Shown: positions 15,490 through 24,502, counted from the stretch's first letter. The stretch is DNA of 36,232 nt from Hyella patelloides LEGE 07179 (GCF_900659865.1 NZ_LR213804.1:1-36232), one strand, 5' to 3'. Translations and numbers: made by a program. Notes: generated from the sequence alone by a model not told the origin.

Positions 15490-15647
15490 AGTTGCTGATT
15501 AAGCAATACTACTCAATATAGCTAAGAGTCCTATTGCCGTGTTTTATTCTCATTCTCTTTGCAACAATCACACTCCTTGGCGACTGTTCATTAAGCATGG
15601 AAGGCTACACAAGCATCTAATTAACAGAAGCGGTGTTGGTTCCCCCG
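15490..15647 (+). repeat. Dispersed about 157-bp repeat, copy 2
   Basis: Direct-oriented partner of 9808-9964, diverged but alignable from AGTTGCT to the GGTGTTGGTTC end. Together the two copies bracket the demethylase cluster and the repeat-protein gene, a layout compatible with insertion, excision or duplication by recombination. Confidence 0.7.
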
Positions 15648-16065
15648 AATAAACTTAAATTGTCTAGGAATTGCTGTGGATTTTTGAATAATATCTCGAT
15701 GTATACACAAGCATAAACAGGCTTGAGGTCATACCTAAGCTGGTTAGTTTTGCAGTCGAGTTTGTTCTAGATTCCTGGACTCCTAAAGATTTTACTCAGT
15801 AGTTTAATAGTTTAATAAATTTCTAGTTTTGCTACAGCTCTAGTAAGTATCGGTATTGGTTGCAGTTAATGAAAGGCTGTAAGTTACTGATTCTTAGGTT
15901 AATTAGAGATTGAATGAGCAATTGAACTTCAATAATGAGCAATAGAGAGCGTGTTCTGGAACGAGTTTTAATCCACGCCCACTGTTAATTTAATTTAATT
16001 GAACTGTTAGCTAGTAAATGGTAGCTGATTTTAAAATTCCCCATTGTTTATAGAGAGGCAAAGTA
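15648..16065. other. Leader region of the aminotransferase gene, no recognised feature
   Basis: About 420 bp before the aminotransferase start. It is AT-rich, with several runs of TTTAATT type near 15985-16005 but no convincing promoter pair or known riboswitch. The only clear signal is the GAGAGG ribosome-binding site just before 16066. Confidence 0.5.
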
Positions 16066-17478
16066 ATGTTAGATCGTTTAGATGAACCAATGAATTTAAC
16101 ACAGCCAGAAGAAGTTACGTCATTCCAAGACGAAGTATCTCTGACTCAGATGGATGTCGAATCTCTTTGGCATCCAATGGTGCAGCACAAGAAATACGAA
16201 CGCACCCCACCCAAACGCATGGATAAAGCCAACGGTTGCTATGTTACCGACAGTGAAGGCAAGGAGTATCTAGATGGGGTATCTGGCTTATGGTGTGTTA
16301 ATGTCGGCTATGGACGCACAGAATTGGCAGATGCAGCCCGCGAACAGCTAGTGGAACTATCATACTTTCCTTTAGTAATGAGCCACTCACCTGCAATTAA
16401 GCTAGCAGCCAAACTATTAGAGCTTTTACAGTTTGAAGGGAAAGTACACTTTTCCAATAGTGGTTCAGAAGCCAACGAAACAGCCTTTAAAATGGCACGT
16501 CAATATCATGCTCAAACTGAGGGTAGTAGAAGATATAAAATTATTTCTCGCTATCGTGCCTATCACGGTAATACTATGGGTGCGTTGAGTGCTACCGCTC
16601 AAGCAGAAAGACGAGCTAAATATGAACCCCTCGTACCAGGATTTTTACACGTTCATCCTCCCTATTGCTATCGCTGTCCCTTTGGCAAAACCTACGGCTC
16701 TTGTAATATCGAGTGTGCTAGTTCGATAGAAAATACGGTAATTCATGAAGGTGCGGAAACTGTAGCTGCAATTATTGTTGAGCCTGTTATTTCTGGTGGT
16801 GGGGTGATTGTTCCTCCCGATGAATACTTACCCATGCTGCGAGAAATTTGCGATCGCTACGGTATTCTGCTAATCTTTGATGAGGTGGTAAGTGGTTTTG
16901 GTCGTTTGGGTAAAATGTTCGGACACCAAGTTTGGGGAGTCAAGCCAGATATGATTACCCTAGCAAAAGGTATTACCAGTGGTTATTTACCCCTCTCGGC
17001 AACGGTTACTCAGCAACATATTTTTGAAGCCTTCCTAGACGAAAGCGATCCTACTTCTCATTTTCGTCATATCAATACCTATGGCGGAAATCCTGCTTCT
17101 ACCGCTTTATCTTTAAAAAATATCGAAATTATCGAAACCGAACAGCTACCAGAACAAGCAGCCAAGATGGGAGCTTATTTAAGAGCAGAACTAGCAACCC
17201 TAGAAGATCATCCCTATGTAGGAGACATCCGAAGTAAAGGAATGTTATTAGGGATTGAATTAGTAGCAGATAAAGAGACTAAAGAACCATTACCAGGAAA
17301 CAAAGTAGGAGCGATTGTCTCTTACTGTTTAGAACAAGGAGTCATTATCGGACGTAACGGCAGTACTGTTCCTGGGCTTTCTAATGTGTTAATTATTGCT
17401 CCTCCCTTAATTTTGACCAAGGCAGATGCGGATTTAATTGTTGCTAAATTGAAAGAGGCTTTAAATAGCCAAATTTAA
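16066..17478 (+). CDS. Class III PLP aminotransferase, taurine:pyruvate type
   Basis: 470 residues. Fold-type I class III features: GSEANETAFKMAR, YHGNTMGALSA, FDEVVSGFGR with the PLP-ring Asp272, and LAKGITSGYLPL with the Schiff-base Lys301. The N-terminal LWHPMVQHKKYERTPP and LDGVSGLWCVNVGYGR resemble taurine:pyruvate aminotransferase (Tpa) and other omega-aminotransferases that use pyruvate as acceptor. An alanine dehydrogenase gene follows, which fits: alanine made in the transfer would be recycled to pyruvate, releasing ammonium. Residues 201-217 hold a cysteine cluster, CX2CX8CX3C, unusual for the family core. GAGAGG precedes the ATG. Other amine donors (beta-alanine, putrescine, gamma-aminobutyrate) cannot be excluded. 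Confidence 0.8.
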   Translation: MLDRLDEPMNLTQPEEVTSFQDEVSLTQMDVESLWHPMVQHKKYERTPPKRMDKANGCYVTDSEGKEYLDGVSGLWCVNVGYGRTELADAAREQLVELSYFPLVMSHSPAIKLAAKLLELLQFEGKVHFSNSGSEANETAFKMARQYHAQTEGSRRYKIISRYRAYHGNTMGALSATAQAERRAKYEPLVPGFLHVHPPYCYRCPFGKTYGSCNIECASSIENTVIHEGAETVAAIIVEPVISGGGVIVPPDEYLPMLREICDRYGILLIFDEVVSGFGRLGKMFGHQVWGVKPDMITLAKGITSGYLPLSATVTQQHIFEAFLDESDPTSHFRHINTYGGNPASTALSLKNIEIIETEQLPEQAAKMGAYLRAELATLEDHPYVGDIRSKGMLLGIELVADKETKEPLPGNKVGAIVSYCLEQGVIIGRNGSTVPGLSNVLIIAPPLILTKADADLIVAKLKEALNSQI

Positions 17479-17481
17479 AAG

Positions 17482-17527
17482 ATGAGGGATCGAGGATAAA
17501 GGATGAGGTATGAGGGATGAGGTATGA
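17482..17527. repeat. Degenerate STRR (GGGATGA/GGTATGA type)
   Basis: Imperfect tandem of 7-mers GATGAGG, GATGAGG(T) and ATGAGGG between the aminotransferase and alanine dehydrogenase genes; the same word family, inverted, lies at 3486-3507. Confidence 0.65.
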
Positions 17528-17664
17528 CTTTTTGTTTTGCATCCCTGTACTTTCTGGAGGGGCTGAATACGCAAAGTTACCTCTAAAGCTTTTACGCCCC
17601 CGTCTTCATCTGCTTTCAATCACCTGTTTATTATTTATTGTTCACAAGAAGAGAGAGGTTAATT

Positions 17665-18774
17665 ATGGAAATTGGAGTACCAAAAGAAACTAAAGATCAA
17701 GAATTTAGAGTCGGATTATCTCCTGCTAGTGTGCGAGTCTTAACAGATAGAGGACATAGTGTCTCTGTGGAAACTAAAGCTGGAGTTGGTTCTGGATTTA
17801 GCGATGCAGATTATCAACAGGCTGGCGCAACCATTGTTCCTGAAGCCAAGGATGCTTGGAATCGCGAAATGGTGGTTAAAGTTAAAGAGCCTTTGAAGAG
17901 TGAATATCAGTTTATTCGCAAAGGACAATTACTATTTACCTATTTGCATCTAGCAGCTAATAAAACCCTGACTGAATACTTGATTAACAGTGGAGCAGAT
18001 GCGATCGCTTATGAAACTGTAGAGCTTAATCGTACTTTACCATTATTAATGCCTATGAGCGTCATTGCAGGTAGACTATCAGTACAATTTGGCGCACGCT
18101 TTTTAGAACGGCAACAGGGAGGCAGAGGAGTTTTATTAGGTGGTATCCCTGGAGTTTCCCCAGGCAAAGTAACCATTTTAGGTGGTGGTGTCGTCGGTAC
18201 GGAAGCAGCTAAAATTGCTGTGGGTATGGGGGCAAAGGTACAAATTTTTGACATCAATGTAGAGCGATTATCTTATTTAGAAACCCTATTTGGTTCTAGG
18301 GTAGAACTGCTTTATAGCACTTCCGCAGCCATTGAAACTGCCGTTCCCGATGCCGATTTATTAATTGGTGCAGTATTAATTCCAGGAAGAAACGCACCTA
18401 CTTTGGTTAACCGCGACTTGGTTGCTAAAATGCGCCCTGGCTCGGTAATTGTTGATGTAGCCGTAGATCAAGGAGGATGTATTGAAACCTTGCATCCAAC
18501 TTCTCATACTCAGCCTACTTATGTTGAATCGGGAGTAGTACATTACGGCGTACCAAATATGCCTGGTGCTGTACCCTGGACTGCTACCCAAGCTTTAAAT
18601 AACAGTACTTTGCCCTATGTCATTAAACTAGCCGATCTAGGTATGAAGGCTTTGGATAGCGACCCTGCTTTAGCTATGGGATTAAATGTTAGCAATTATC
18701 AATTAGTACATCCTGTAGTCAAAGAAGTCTTCAAAGATTTGGTTGCTCGTACTGCGGAATTTTCTATGACCTAA
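17665..18774 (+). CDS. ald: Alanine dehydrogenase
   Basis: 369 residues, the usual length. The pyruvate-binding and catalytic residues known for this family are all in place: Arg15 (KETKDQEFRVG), Lys74 (VKVKEP) and His95 (FTYLHLA). The NAD-binding Rossmann loop is GGGVVGTEAAKIAVGMGA, and SVIVDVAVDQGG carries the Asp of the active site. It catalyses reversible L-alanine + NAD+ + H2O to pyruvate + ammonium + NADH. The start at 17665 has GAGAGG 6 nt upstream; an open extension to 17638 lacks such a site. The pairing with a pyruvate-dependent aminotransferase upstream and an alanine-type symporter downstream points to amino-group release rather than alanine synthesis. Confidence 0.95.
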   Translation: MEIGVPKETKDQEFRVGLSPASVRVLTDRGHSVSVETKAGVGSGFSDADYQQAGATIVPEAKDAWNREMVVKVKEPLKSEYQFIRKGQLLFTYLHLAANKTLTEYLINSGADAIAYETVELNRTLPLLMPMSVIAGRLSVQFGARFLERQQGGRGVLLGGIPGVSPGKVTILGGGVVGTEAAKIAVGMGAKVQIFDINVERLSYLETLFGSRVELLYSTSAAIETAVPDADLLIGAVLIPGRNAPTLVNRDLVAKMRPGSVIVDVAVDQGGCIETLHPTSHTQPTYVESGVVHYGVPNMPGAVPWTATQALNNSTLPYVIKLADLGMKALDSDPALAMGLNVSNYQLVHPVVKEVFKDLVARTAEFSMT

Positions 18775-19584
18775 AGTTTTTGTAATTTGCTAACTTTTAT
18801 ATTTTCGCAGAAAGTATTTCTCTTAAAAGCTCTTGAGTTTTATTAAACTATTTTCGACTTCTGATACAGCTTTTAAAGTATAGGCAATTACAAATTAGAA
18901 CCGTAATATTTTAATGTAGGGGTGAATAATTATTCGCCCTTACAAGGTGTATGTATTCGCAACTTTTGTCGCGATTAATCTAAGTAATCTCTATTATTTT
19001 ATAGAAGTTTAAAAAATAATTTACTATCAAGTAACGTTTTGAATAACTCAAACAAAAATTGAAAATTTAATTTGTCAAAATTTAAAAATTAAAGTAATAT
19101 TTAAACTGTTTTAAGGAGGTTTAAAATACTAAAATCTATAATTTAGCTTGATTGAAAAAAGTTCTAATTTTTTAAGTATGAAATAGCAATATTAAAGAAA
19201 AAATTTTATTAAAATAAATAAATAGTAAGTAAGTAAGCGACCTTTGTAGCTCCTACGAAGTAATTAATGTCAAGAGCATCCTAGTGGTTATGATTTTGAT
19301 GCAAATTTATAATTATACTTTTAAAAAAGTACAACTGAATAGTTACTAGCGATTAATGGTTGATTTATAAAATCCTAAAATAAACAGACAAAAAATAAAA
19401 AGTATCCATGTTATGTTTTGTTAACTTTGAAGGCAGTATTGTTAATAGAGTATATTTATTAACAGTTTTAAAAATAAACTAGCTGCAAACTAAGAGGGAA
19501 ATGTTTTGAATTGACTAACAAAATATATTCATTTATCAGGACAAAAAATTTCGCTCGTTAGCGCAAAAATTACGTAACAGAATT
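18775..19584. other. Long AT-rich intergenic region, no recognised gene
   Basis: 810 bp between ald and the symporter gene, with no protein-like frame. It contains a tetranucleotide run (AGTAAGTAAGTAAG near 19227) and many A/T tracts. I looked for glycine- or sodium-type riboswitch cores and for the NtcA palindrome GTA-N8-TAC and saw neither. It probably holds the promoter and a long leader for the symporter operon. Confidence 0.5.
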
Positions 19585-21144
19585 ATGAAGCAAAAATCGT
19601 TTCGTTTACAGAATAAATCTTGGCTGGCTGCTTTATTTTTAATTTTAATACCTACGGCTGCTCTGGCTCAAGCAGAAGCAGATTCAGGAAAATTGGCAGG
19701 ACCTCTTGAAACTATATTTCAACAAATTATTGATATTCTTAATCTCCTCTTATATTCCAAAATAGGTGGCGAGAATGGAATGCCGTTGATTGTTTTGTGG
19801 TTAATTGTTGGTGCTCTTTTCTTCACCTTACGCATGAAATTTATCAATATTCGTGGTTTTAAACACGCTATTGATGTGGTGCGAGGCAAGTATGACGATC
19901 CTGAAGATGAGGGGGATGTTTCCCATTTCCAAGCTCTTGCAGCAGCCCTTTCAGGAACAGTAGGCATTGGTAACATTGCTGGAGTTGCGATCGCAATACG
20001 CCTGGGAGGTCCAGGAGCAGCTTTTTGGATGACTGTAGCTGGTTTCTTGGGAATGTCCAGTAAATTTGCTGAATGCACTCTCGGTCAGAAATATCGCATC
20101 ATCAAACCCGATGGCACAGTGGGCGGTGGTCCTATGTATTATCTCTCTCGCGGTTTATCGTCAATCGGTATGGGGGGACTAGGTAAAGGCTTAGCGATAA
20201 TCTATGCTGCTTTTTGTGCTATTGCTACCCTGGGTGCAGGCAATATGTTCCAGGCAAATCAGGCTTATGCTGCGGTGTCTAATGCTTTACCCTTCTTTAG
20301 CAATCTTAGCTGGCTGTTTGGCATCATTTTAGTATTGGTTGTGGGACTAGTAATTCTCGGTGGGATCGAACGTATCGGTGCCGTAGCAGGTATTTTAGTA
20401 CCAGTGATGGCGGTAGTTTACACCATAGCTTGTGTCTGGGTCATGCTAGTCAAATTCACTTCTATCCCTGGAGCAATTGGCACAATTGTTAGTTCAGCCT
20501 TTAACCCACAAGCAATAGCAGGAGGACTTCTAGGTGCAATTGTCATTGGGTTTCAACGAGCCGTATTTTCTAACGAAGCAGGTATTGGTTCTGCTGCGAT
20601 CGCCCATTCGGCTGCTCGTACCGACGAGCCAGTTAGAGAAGGTATAGTTGCTCTGTTAGAACCTTTTATCGATACGATGTTTATCTGTAATATGACAGCA
20701 ATTGTTATTGTTCTGACAGGGGTTTATGCAGATCCAGCTTCTGCTGAACTTGATGGAGCCAAACTTTCAGCAGCATCATTTGAGACAATTATTAGTTGGT
20801 TTCCTTATGTGATTGCTATTGCTGGTTTTCTGTTTGCTGTTTCCACGATGATTACTTGGAGTTACTACGGGCAGTTAGCTTGGGCATATATATTTGGCGA
20901 TGCCACAATCAATATTTATAAGGTAATATTTTTAGTCTGTGGATTTATCGGTACGGTTATCAATCTCGATCTCGTTTTAGAATTTAGCGATATTTCACTA
21001 CTAGCGATGTCTCTACCAAATTTACTAGGTTGTTTTCTCTTATCTGGTGTAATTGCTAGAGAGTTGAATAGCTATATGACTCGTCTCAATTCTGGTGAAA
21101 TGTTGGCAAATGTCGCGGAAACTCGAGAACCTGTCTTGAAATAA
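19585..21144 (+). CDS. Sodium:alanine/glycine symporter family (AGCS) transporter
   Basis: 519 residues. An N-terminal signal-like segment (SWLAALFLILIPTAALAQA, about residues 13-31) precedes the conserved AGCS core: FFTLRMKFINIRGF, SGTVGIGNIAGVAIAIRLGGPG (the family signature), MSSKFAECTLGQKYR, GGGPMYYLSRGL, FQRAVFSNEAGIGSAAIAHS and EPFIDTMFICNMTA. There are about eleven membrane segments in all. Members import alanine, glycine or related amino acids with Na+ (or H+). It heads a tight operon: uspA-like after 13 bp, then the TauE/SafE gene after 8 bp. Given the neighbouring Tpa-type transaminase and alanine dehydrogenase, it may import the amine substrate or recover alanine. No strong ribosome-binding site is visible before the ATG. 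Confidence 0.9.
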   Translation: MKQKSFRLQNKSWLAALFLILIPTAALAQAEADSGKLAGPLETIFQQIIDILNLLLYSKIGGENGMPLIVLWLIVGALFFTLRMKFINIRGFKHAIDVVRGKYDDPEDEGDVSHFQALAAALSGTVGIGNIAGVAIAIRLGGPGAAFWMTVAGFLGMSSKFAECTLGQKYRIIKPDGTVGGGPMYYLSRGLSSIGMGGLGKGLAIIYAAFCAIATLGAGNMFQANQAYAAVSNALPFFSNLSWLFGIILVLVVGLVILGGIERIGAVAGILVPVMAVVYTIACVWVMLVKFTSIPGAIGTIVSSAFNPQAIAGGLLGAIVIGFQRAVFSNEAGIGSAAIAHSAARTDEPVREGIVALLEPFIDTMFICNMTAIVIVLTGVYADPASAELDGAKLSAASFETIISWFPYVIAIAGFLFAVSTMITWSYYGQLAWAYIFGDATINIYKVIFLVCGFIGTVINLDLVLEFSDISLLAMSLPNLLGCFLLSGVIARELNSYMTRLNSGEMLANVAETREPVLK

Positions 21145-21157
21145 ACGGAGGTGAATT

Positions 21158-21583
21158 ATGAGTTGTCTGAAAAAAAAATCTGTTCTGATTCCGATTGATT
21201 TCTCCGAACCTTCTTATGAGGCGATCGCTATTGCGAAAGAATATGTCGAAGATATTTCATCCTTGAAGCTCATTCATGTACTTGCTCCCCTACATCCTGC
21301 CGACCCAGCAGCTATGTGGGATACTCTCAATAATGAAGATCGTCAGCAAAAAGTGCAAGAATTTTTGCATAGTAAGCTAGATGAACTGGGATACAAAGGA
21401 GTAGAGATCAAAGTCACAATCGGTAAACCTGGTACAGAAATTATCGACTATGCCAAAGAAATAGATGCAGATTTAATCGTTTTGCCTTCCCACGGGCGCA
21501 AAGCTATGAGTCACTTTTTACTTGGCTCAGTAGCAGAACGAGTGGTACGTTTATCTCATTGTCCAGTCTTGGTTTTGAAATAA
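21158..21583 (+). CDS. UspA-domain protein
   Basis: 141 residues with a single universal-stress-protein domain: VLIPIDFSEPSYEAIAIA at the start, LKLIHVLAPL, KVTIGKPGTEIIDYAKEIDADLIVLPSHG, and the C-terminal phosphate-binding segment HGRKAMSHFLLGSVAERVVR followed by CPVLVLK. The canonical G-2x-G-9x-G(S/T) ATP motif is altered: the second Gly is Ala (GRKA), so nucleotide binding may be weak. The strong ribosome-binding site CGGAGG lies before the ATG. It sits between two transporter genes in one operon; small Usp proteins often regulate neighbouring transporters, which is a plausible but unproven role. Confidence 0.9.
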   Translation: MSCLKKKSVLIPIDFSEPSYEAIAIAKEYVEDISSLKLIHVLAPLHPADPAAMWDTLNNEDRQQKVQEFLHSKLDELGYKGVEIKVTIGKPGTEIIDYAKEIDADLIVLPSHGRKAMSHFLLGSVAERVVRLSHCPVLVLK

Positions 21584-21591
21584 TCAAATAA

Positions 21592-22317
21592 ATGGATTTA
21601 TTCGGAAACGAATATGTTGCAGTCAGCAGCATTATTTTACTGGCAGCTTTAGCTCAAAGCATTACTGGCTTTGGGTTTTCTATTGTTGCCATGTCTTTTT
21701 TACCTGGAGTTGTGGGTCTACAAACCTCAGTACCATTAGTTACGCTATTTAATATTATTGGTAACATTGTGCTTTGGTATTATCATAGGCGCGACTTTAG
21801 CTTGAAAACTGTGGGACAGTTGACAATTGCTGCTTTGGTAACCACTCCAATGGGGATTTTATTACTGGATTTAATTCCTGAAGCCATAGCCTTAAAAGGA
21901 TTAGGCATCTTAATCATTAGCTATGTTATCTATGATTGGTTCAATTTGTCTTTACCCAAGCTTCAGTCCTCTCTTTGGGCTTATGCATTTGGTGGCGCAT
22001 CGGGTGTCCTTAATGGAGCGTATACGATTAACGGCCCACCATTAATTGTCTATGCAAACTGTCGTCGCTGGACTCCTCAAGAATTTAAAGGCAATTTAAC
22101 CGCTTTATTTTTCTTTAGTTCTCTAGTGGCTGCGATCGCTCATGGAATACAAGGAAACATTACTATATCTGTTTGGAAATTTACCGTTTATAGTATTCCT
22201 ATCTATGTTGTCGGACTTTGTTTAGGAATGGTCTTATCGAAAAAGATCGAGCCTTTAGTTTTTAGGCGTATTACTTTAGCTTTGCTGTTGGTAGCAGGTT
22301 TGAGACTGTTAGTTTAA
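21592..22317 (+). CDS. TauE/SafE family sulfite/organosulfonate exporter
   Basis: 241 residues, eight predicted membrane helices. The two half-repeats show the family motifs: QSITGFGFSIVAMSFLPG in the first and GGASGVLNGAYTINGPPLIVYA in the second. TauE/SafE proteins export sulfite, sulfoacetate or isethionate made during taurine and other sulfonate breakdown, though many members have unknown cargo. It is the last gene of the symporter-Usp-TauE operon, starting 8 bp after the usp stop codon. Together with the Tpa-type transaminase it is the main reason to suspect sulfonate metabolism here; no sulfoacetaldehyde acetyltransferase (Xsc) gene is in the window. Confidence 0.88.
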   Translation: MDLFGNEYVAVSSIILLAALAQSITGFGFSIVAMSFLPGVVGLQTSVPLVTLFNIIGNIVLWYYHRRDFSLKTVGQLTIAALVTTPMGILLLDLIPEAIALKGLGILIISYVIYDWFNLSLPKLQSSLWAYAFGGASGVLNGAYTINGPPLIVYANCRRWTPQEFKGNLTALFFFSSLVAAIAHGIQGNITISVWKFTVYSIPIYVVGLCLGMVLSKKIEPLVFRRITLALLLVAGLRLLV

Positions 22318-22416
22318 TAGCTATCAAAATTCTTTTTTTATCGGATATAGTAGCAGAATTAGATGCCGTAAAAATGGCAGTATATAAGATTTATCTAAGA
22401 CGCCTGATGTGAATTA

Positions 22417-22524
22417 GCGGTGAGACCCCGCGTTATGCGGAGCGGTATCCGTGATAGACGGCGACAGACCCTAAAGGAATAGCTTCCCTAAAGGACTTCC
22501 TTCGGGGCGCGCGTCGCGCAAGGG
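22417..22524. repeat. GC-rich palindromic interspersed repeat (copy 2)
   Basis: It shares the words ATGCGGAGCGGTATCC, GGAATAGCTTCCCTAAAGG, ACTTCCTTCGG and CGCGCGTCGCGC with 4687-4800. It lies after the TauE/SafE gene and is followed by a run of TAGCTATAAGCTGTAAGCTA near 22566. Confidence 0.75.
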
Positions 22525-22673
22525 AATGCAAACCCTAACCCTTCGCTTTAAACTTATTAGTTCGTAGCTATAAGCTGTAAGCTATAAGCTAAAGATAAAC
22601 TCACTAAAGAAAGTCTATAGGTATTATTCTCGCTCTTCTCGTAACTAGAAAAGCTTTCTTTTATGAGGTTCGC

Positions 22674-22838
22674 GTTTAGATGACGTGAAACCATCTAAAC
22701 CACCCTTTCATTACCTACTCGGTATTGTCCCCATCTCGAACAGATGTCTTACTTGAGAGTGGGAGTTGAAAATCTCCCAAGAACGTAGGCGTTCCATTTT
22801 GTATAACCATTGCAGGTCAGACTCCCCCAGAGTCCCTG
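22674..22838. ncRNA. Candidate structured RNA: five perfect hairpins in 165 bp
   Basis: Successive perfect stems: GTTTAGATG/CATCTAAAC (22674-22682 with 22692-22700), CATCT/AGATG (22732-22736 with 22742-22746), TGGGAG/CTCCCA (22760-22765 with 22774-22779), GAACG/CGTTC with loop TAGG (22781-22785 with 22790-22794), and GACTC/GAGTC (22820-22824 with 22830-22834), the last extended by CAGG/CCTG. No start-to-stop coding frame covers it. It may be an independent RNA, or the structured end of a decayed IS200/IS605-type element (an omega-RNA-like relic); that second idea is a recollection-level guess. Confidence 0.5.
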
Positions 22839-22886
22839 AGTACCATGTTTTTCTCTTACTTGTCGCTGCCTTATTTTAAAGCGAGA

Positions 22887-24230
22887 TTAATTATTAACCA
22901 ACTCCAGTTTATTCTCTTGATTGTTAACTTCCGTGTTGGCATAGATGGCAGTTTTACCCGTAATTAGTCTCGCGCCTCTACCTAAAGTCATATAATTCCA
23001 TGCCCATTGAATCATGACAACTAACTTATTATCAAACTCAATGAGATAGTAAATGTGAGCCATAACCCAAATAAACCAGGCGAAGAAACCAGAAAGTTGA
23101 GCAAAACCGAGATTCGCTACTGCTTTGTTTTGTCCAACAACTGCCATACTTCCTAAATCAAAGTAACGGAAAGGGGTAATAGTTTTTCCTTGACACTTTC
23201 TTGTAATTAGTTTGGCTACGTATTCTCCTTCTTGCATTGCTACGGGAGCAACACCTGGTAGGGGACGCTCTCCCTGATGGGGAAAGTTAGCTAAATCGCC
23301 CACAACAAAGATGTCTGGATAACCTTTAATGCTGAGATCGGGTTCGACAATTACTCTACCTGCACGATCTAACTCTGCGCCAGTGCTTTCTGCCAAAACT
23401 CTACCCATAAAGGAGGCTTTAACGCCAGCAGCCCAAAGAATAGTATTAGCAGGGATGGTGTCTGCTTTGTCTCCTTCACGAAAAGTCACAGTTTTGTTAG
23501 AGATGTCTGTAACTAGGGTTTTGGTTTTAACTTCTACTCCTAGTTTTTCTAAAGATTGTCTTGCTTTGACAGATAACTCTTCTGGGTAAGGAGGAAGAAT
23601 GCGATCCATACCTTCAAAGAGTAGGATGCGAGCTTTGGTTGTATCGACATCGCGAAAGTCTTCTACTACAGATTTATGAGCGATCTCAGCGATCGCTCCT
23701 GCTAACTCAACACCTGTAGGTCCACCGCCGACGACCACAAAAGTGAGTAAAGATTGGCGTTTCTTGGGGTCTGGCTCTTTTTCGGCTGCTTCAAAGGCGG
23801 TAAAGATACGACGACGCATTTCTAGAGCATCTTCTACGGTTTTTAACCCTGGTGCATCGTTTTCCCACTGGTCGTTACCAAAGTAGTGATGGCTTCCTCC
23901 TGTGGCGATAACCAACATATCGTAGCTAATATCTTCTCCATCTTCTACGATGACTTTCTTCGCTTTAGAGTCGATATCGACTACTTTATCCAATAAAACT
24001 TGAGTATTCTTTTGTTTGCTCAATATTACCCTCAGAGGCGAAGCGATATCTGCGGGGGATAAACTACCTGTTGCCACTTGATAAAGCAAGGGCTGAAAGA
24101 GGTGGAAATTGCGCTTGTCAATTAAGGTAACTTTTACTGGTGCATTTCTTAGGGACTTAGCTGCATACAGACCTCCGAAACCGCCACCAACGATAACAAC
24201 ATGAGGCAATGAGGCTTGTGGTTTATCCAT
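22887..24230 (-). CDS. Type II NAD(P)H dehydrogenase (NDH-2, Ndb family)
   Basis: 447 residues. The FAD-binding loop VVIVGGGFGGLYAAK (12-26) is followed by FHLFQPLLYQVATGSLSP. The second Rossmann loop for NAD(P)H is FVVVGGGPTGVELAGAIAEIA (about 164-184). The FAD-contact motif is DIFVVGDLANFP, and the quinone-site motif VAPVAMQEGEYVAKLI resembles the AQxGxxxA of this family. Near the C-terminus, FFAWFIWVMAHIYYLIEF and the following segment are hydrophobic and attach the enzyme to the membrane. It oxidises NAD(P)H and reduces plastoquinone without proton pumping. Cyanobacteria carry several paralogues (NdbA, NdbB, NdbC); I cannot assign which one. Confidence 0.93.
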   Translation of the reverse strand: MDKPQASLPHVVIVGGGFGGLYAAKSLRNAPVKVTLIDKRNFHLFQPLLYQVATGSLSPADIASPLRVILSKQKNTQVLLDKVVDIDSKAKKVIVEDGEDISYDMLVIATGGSHHYFGNDQWENDAPGLKTVEDALEMRRRIFTAFEAAEKEPDPKKRQSLLTFVVVGGGPTGVELAGAIAEIAHKSVVEDFRDVDTTKARILLFEGMDRILPPYPEELSVKARQSLEKLGVEVKTKTLVTDISNKTVTFREGDKADTIPANTILWAAGVKASFMGRVLAESTGAELDRAGRVIVEPDLSIKGYPDIFVVGDLANFPHQGERPLPGVAPVAMQEGEYVAKLITRKCQGKTITPFRYFDLGSMAVVGQNKAVANLGFAQLSGFFAWFIWVMAHIYYLIEFDNKLVVMIQWAWNYMTLGRGARLITGKTAIYANTEVNNQENKLELVNN

Positions 24231-24502
24231 AGGGGAAGCAATAGGGTAATGTTTGGTTTATGCTAAGCTGACCAACATCTAGTTTGCCAGCACTTTTCAA
24301 GCTATGTATAAGGATTGAGCGTCAGAATTATGCAAGTAAAATGTGGATCAGCTTAGTCAACACCTCTTGGGATAGAGGTAGCAATTGCTACACCATCTAC
24401 TGTAGCCTTTATTAAGAAGTGTTAAGGTGATATTGTATACTTTCCCTATGGTTTTTGGCGAGGAATTTAGATTTTAAATGCGGATAGATAGTATAAGTAA
24501 AA

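Noticed and set aside
18775-19584. Riboswitch upstream of the AGCS symporter
   Set aside because: I looked for glycine and sodium riboswitch cores and found no matching conserved loops; the region is mostly A/T tracts.
23329-23589. Plus-strand frame within the NDH-2 gene
   Set aside because: Antisense shadow of a clear, conserved gene.
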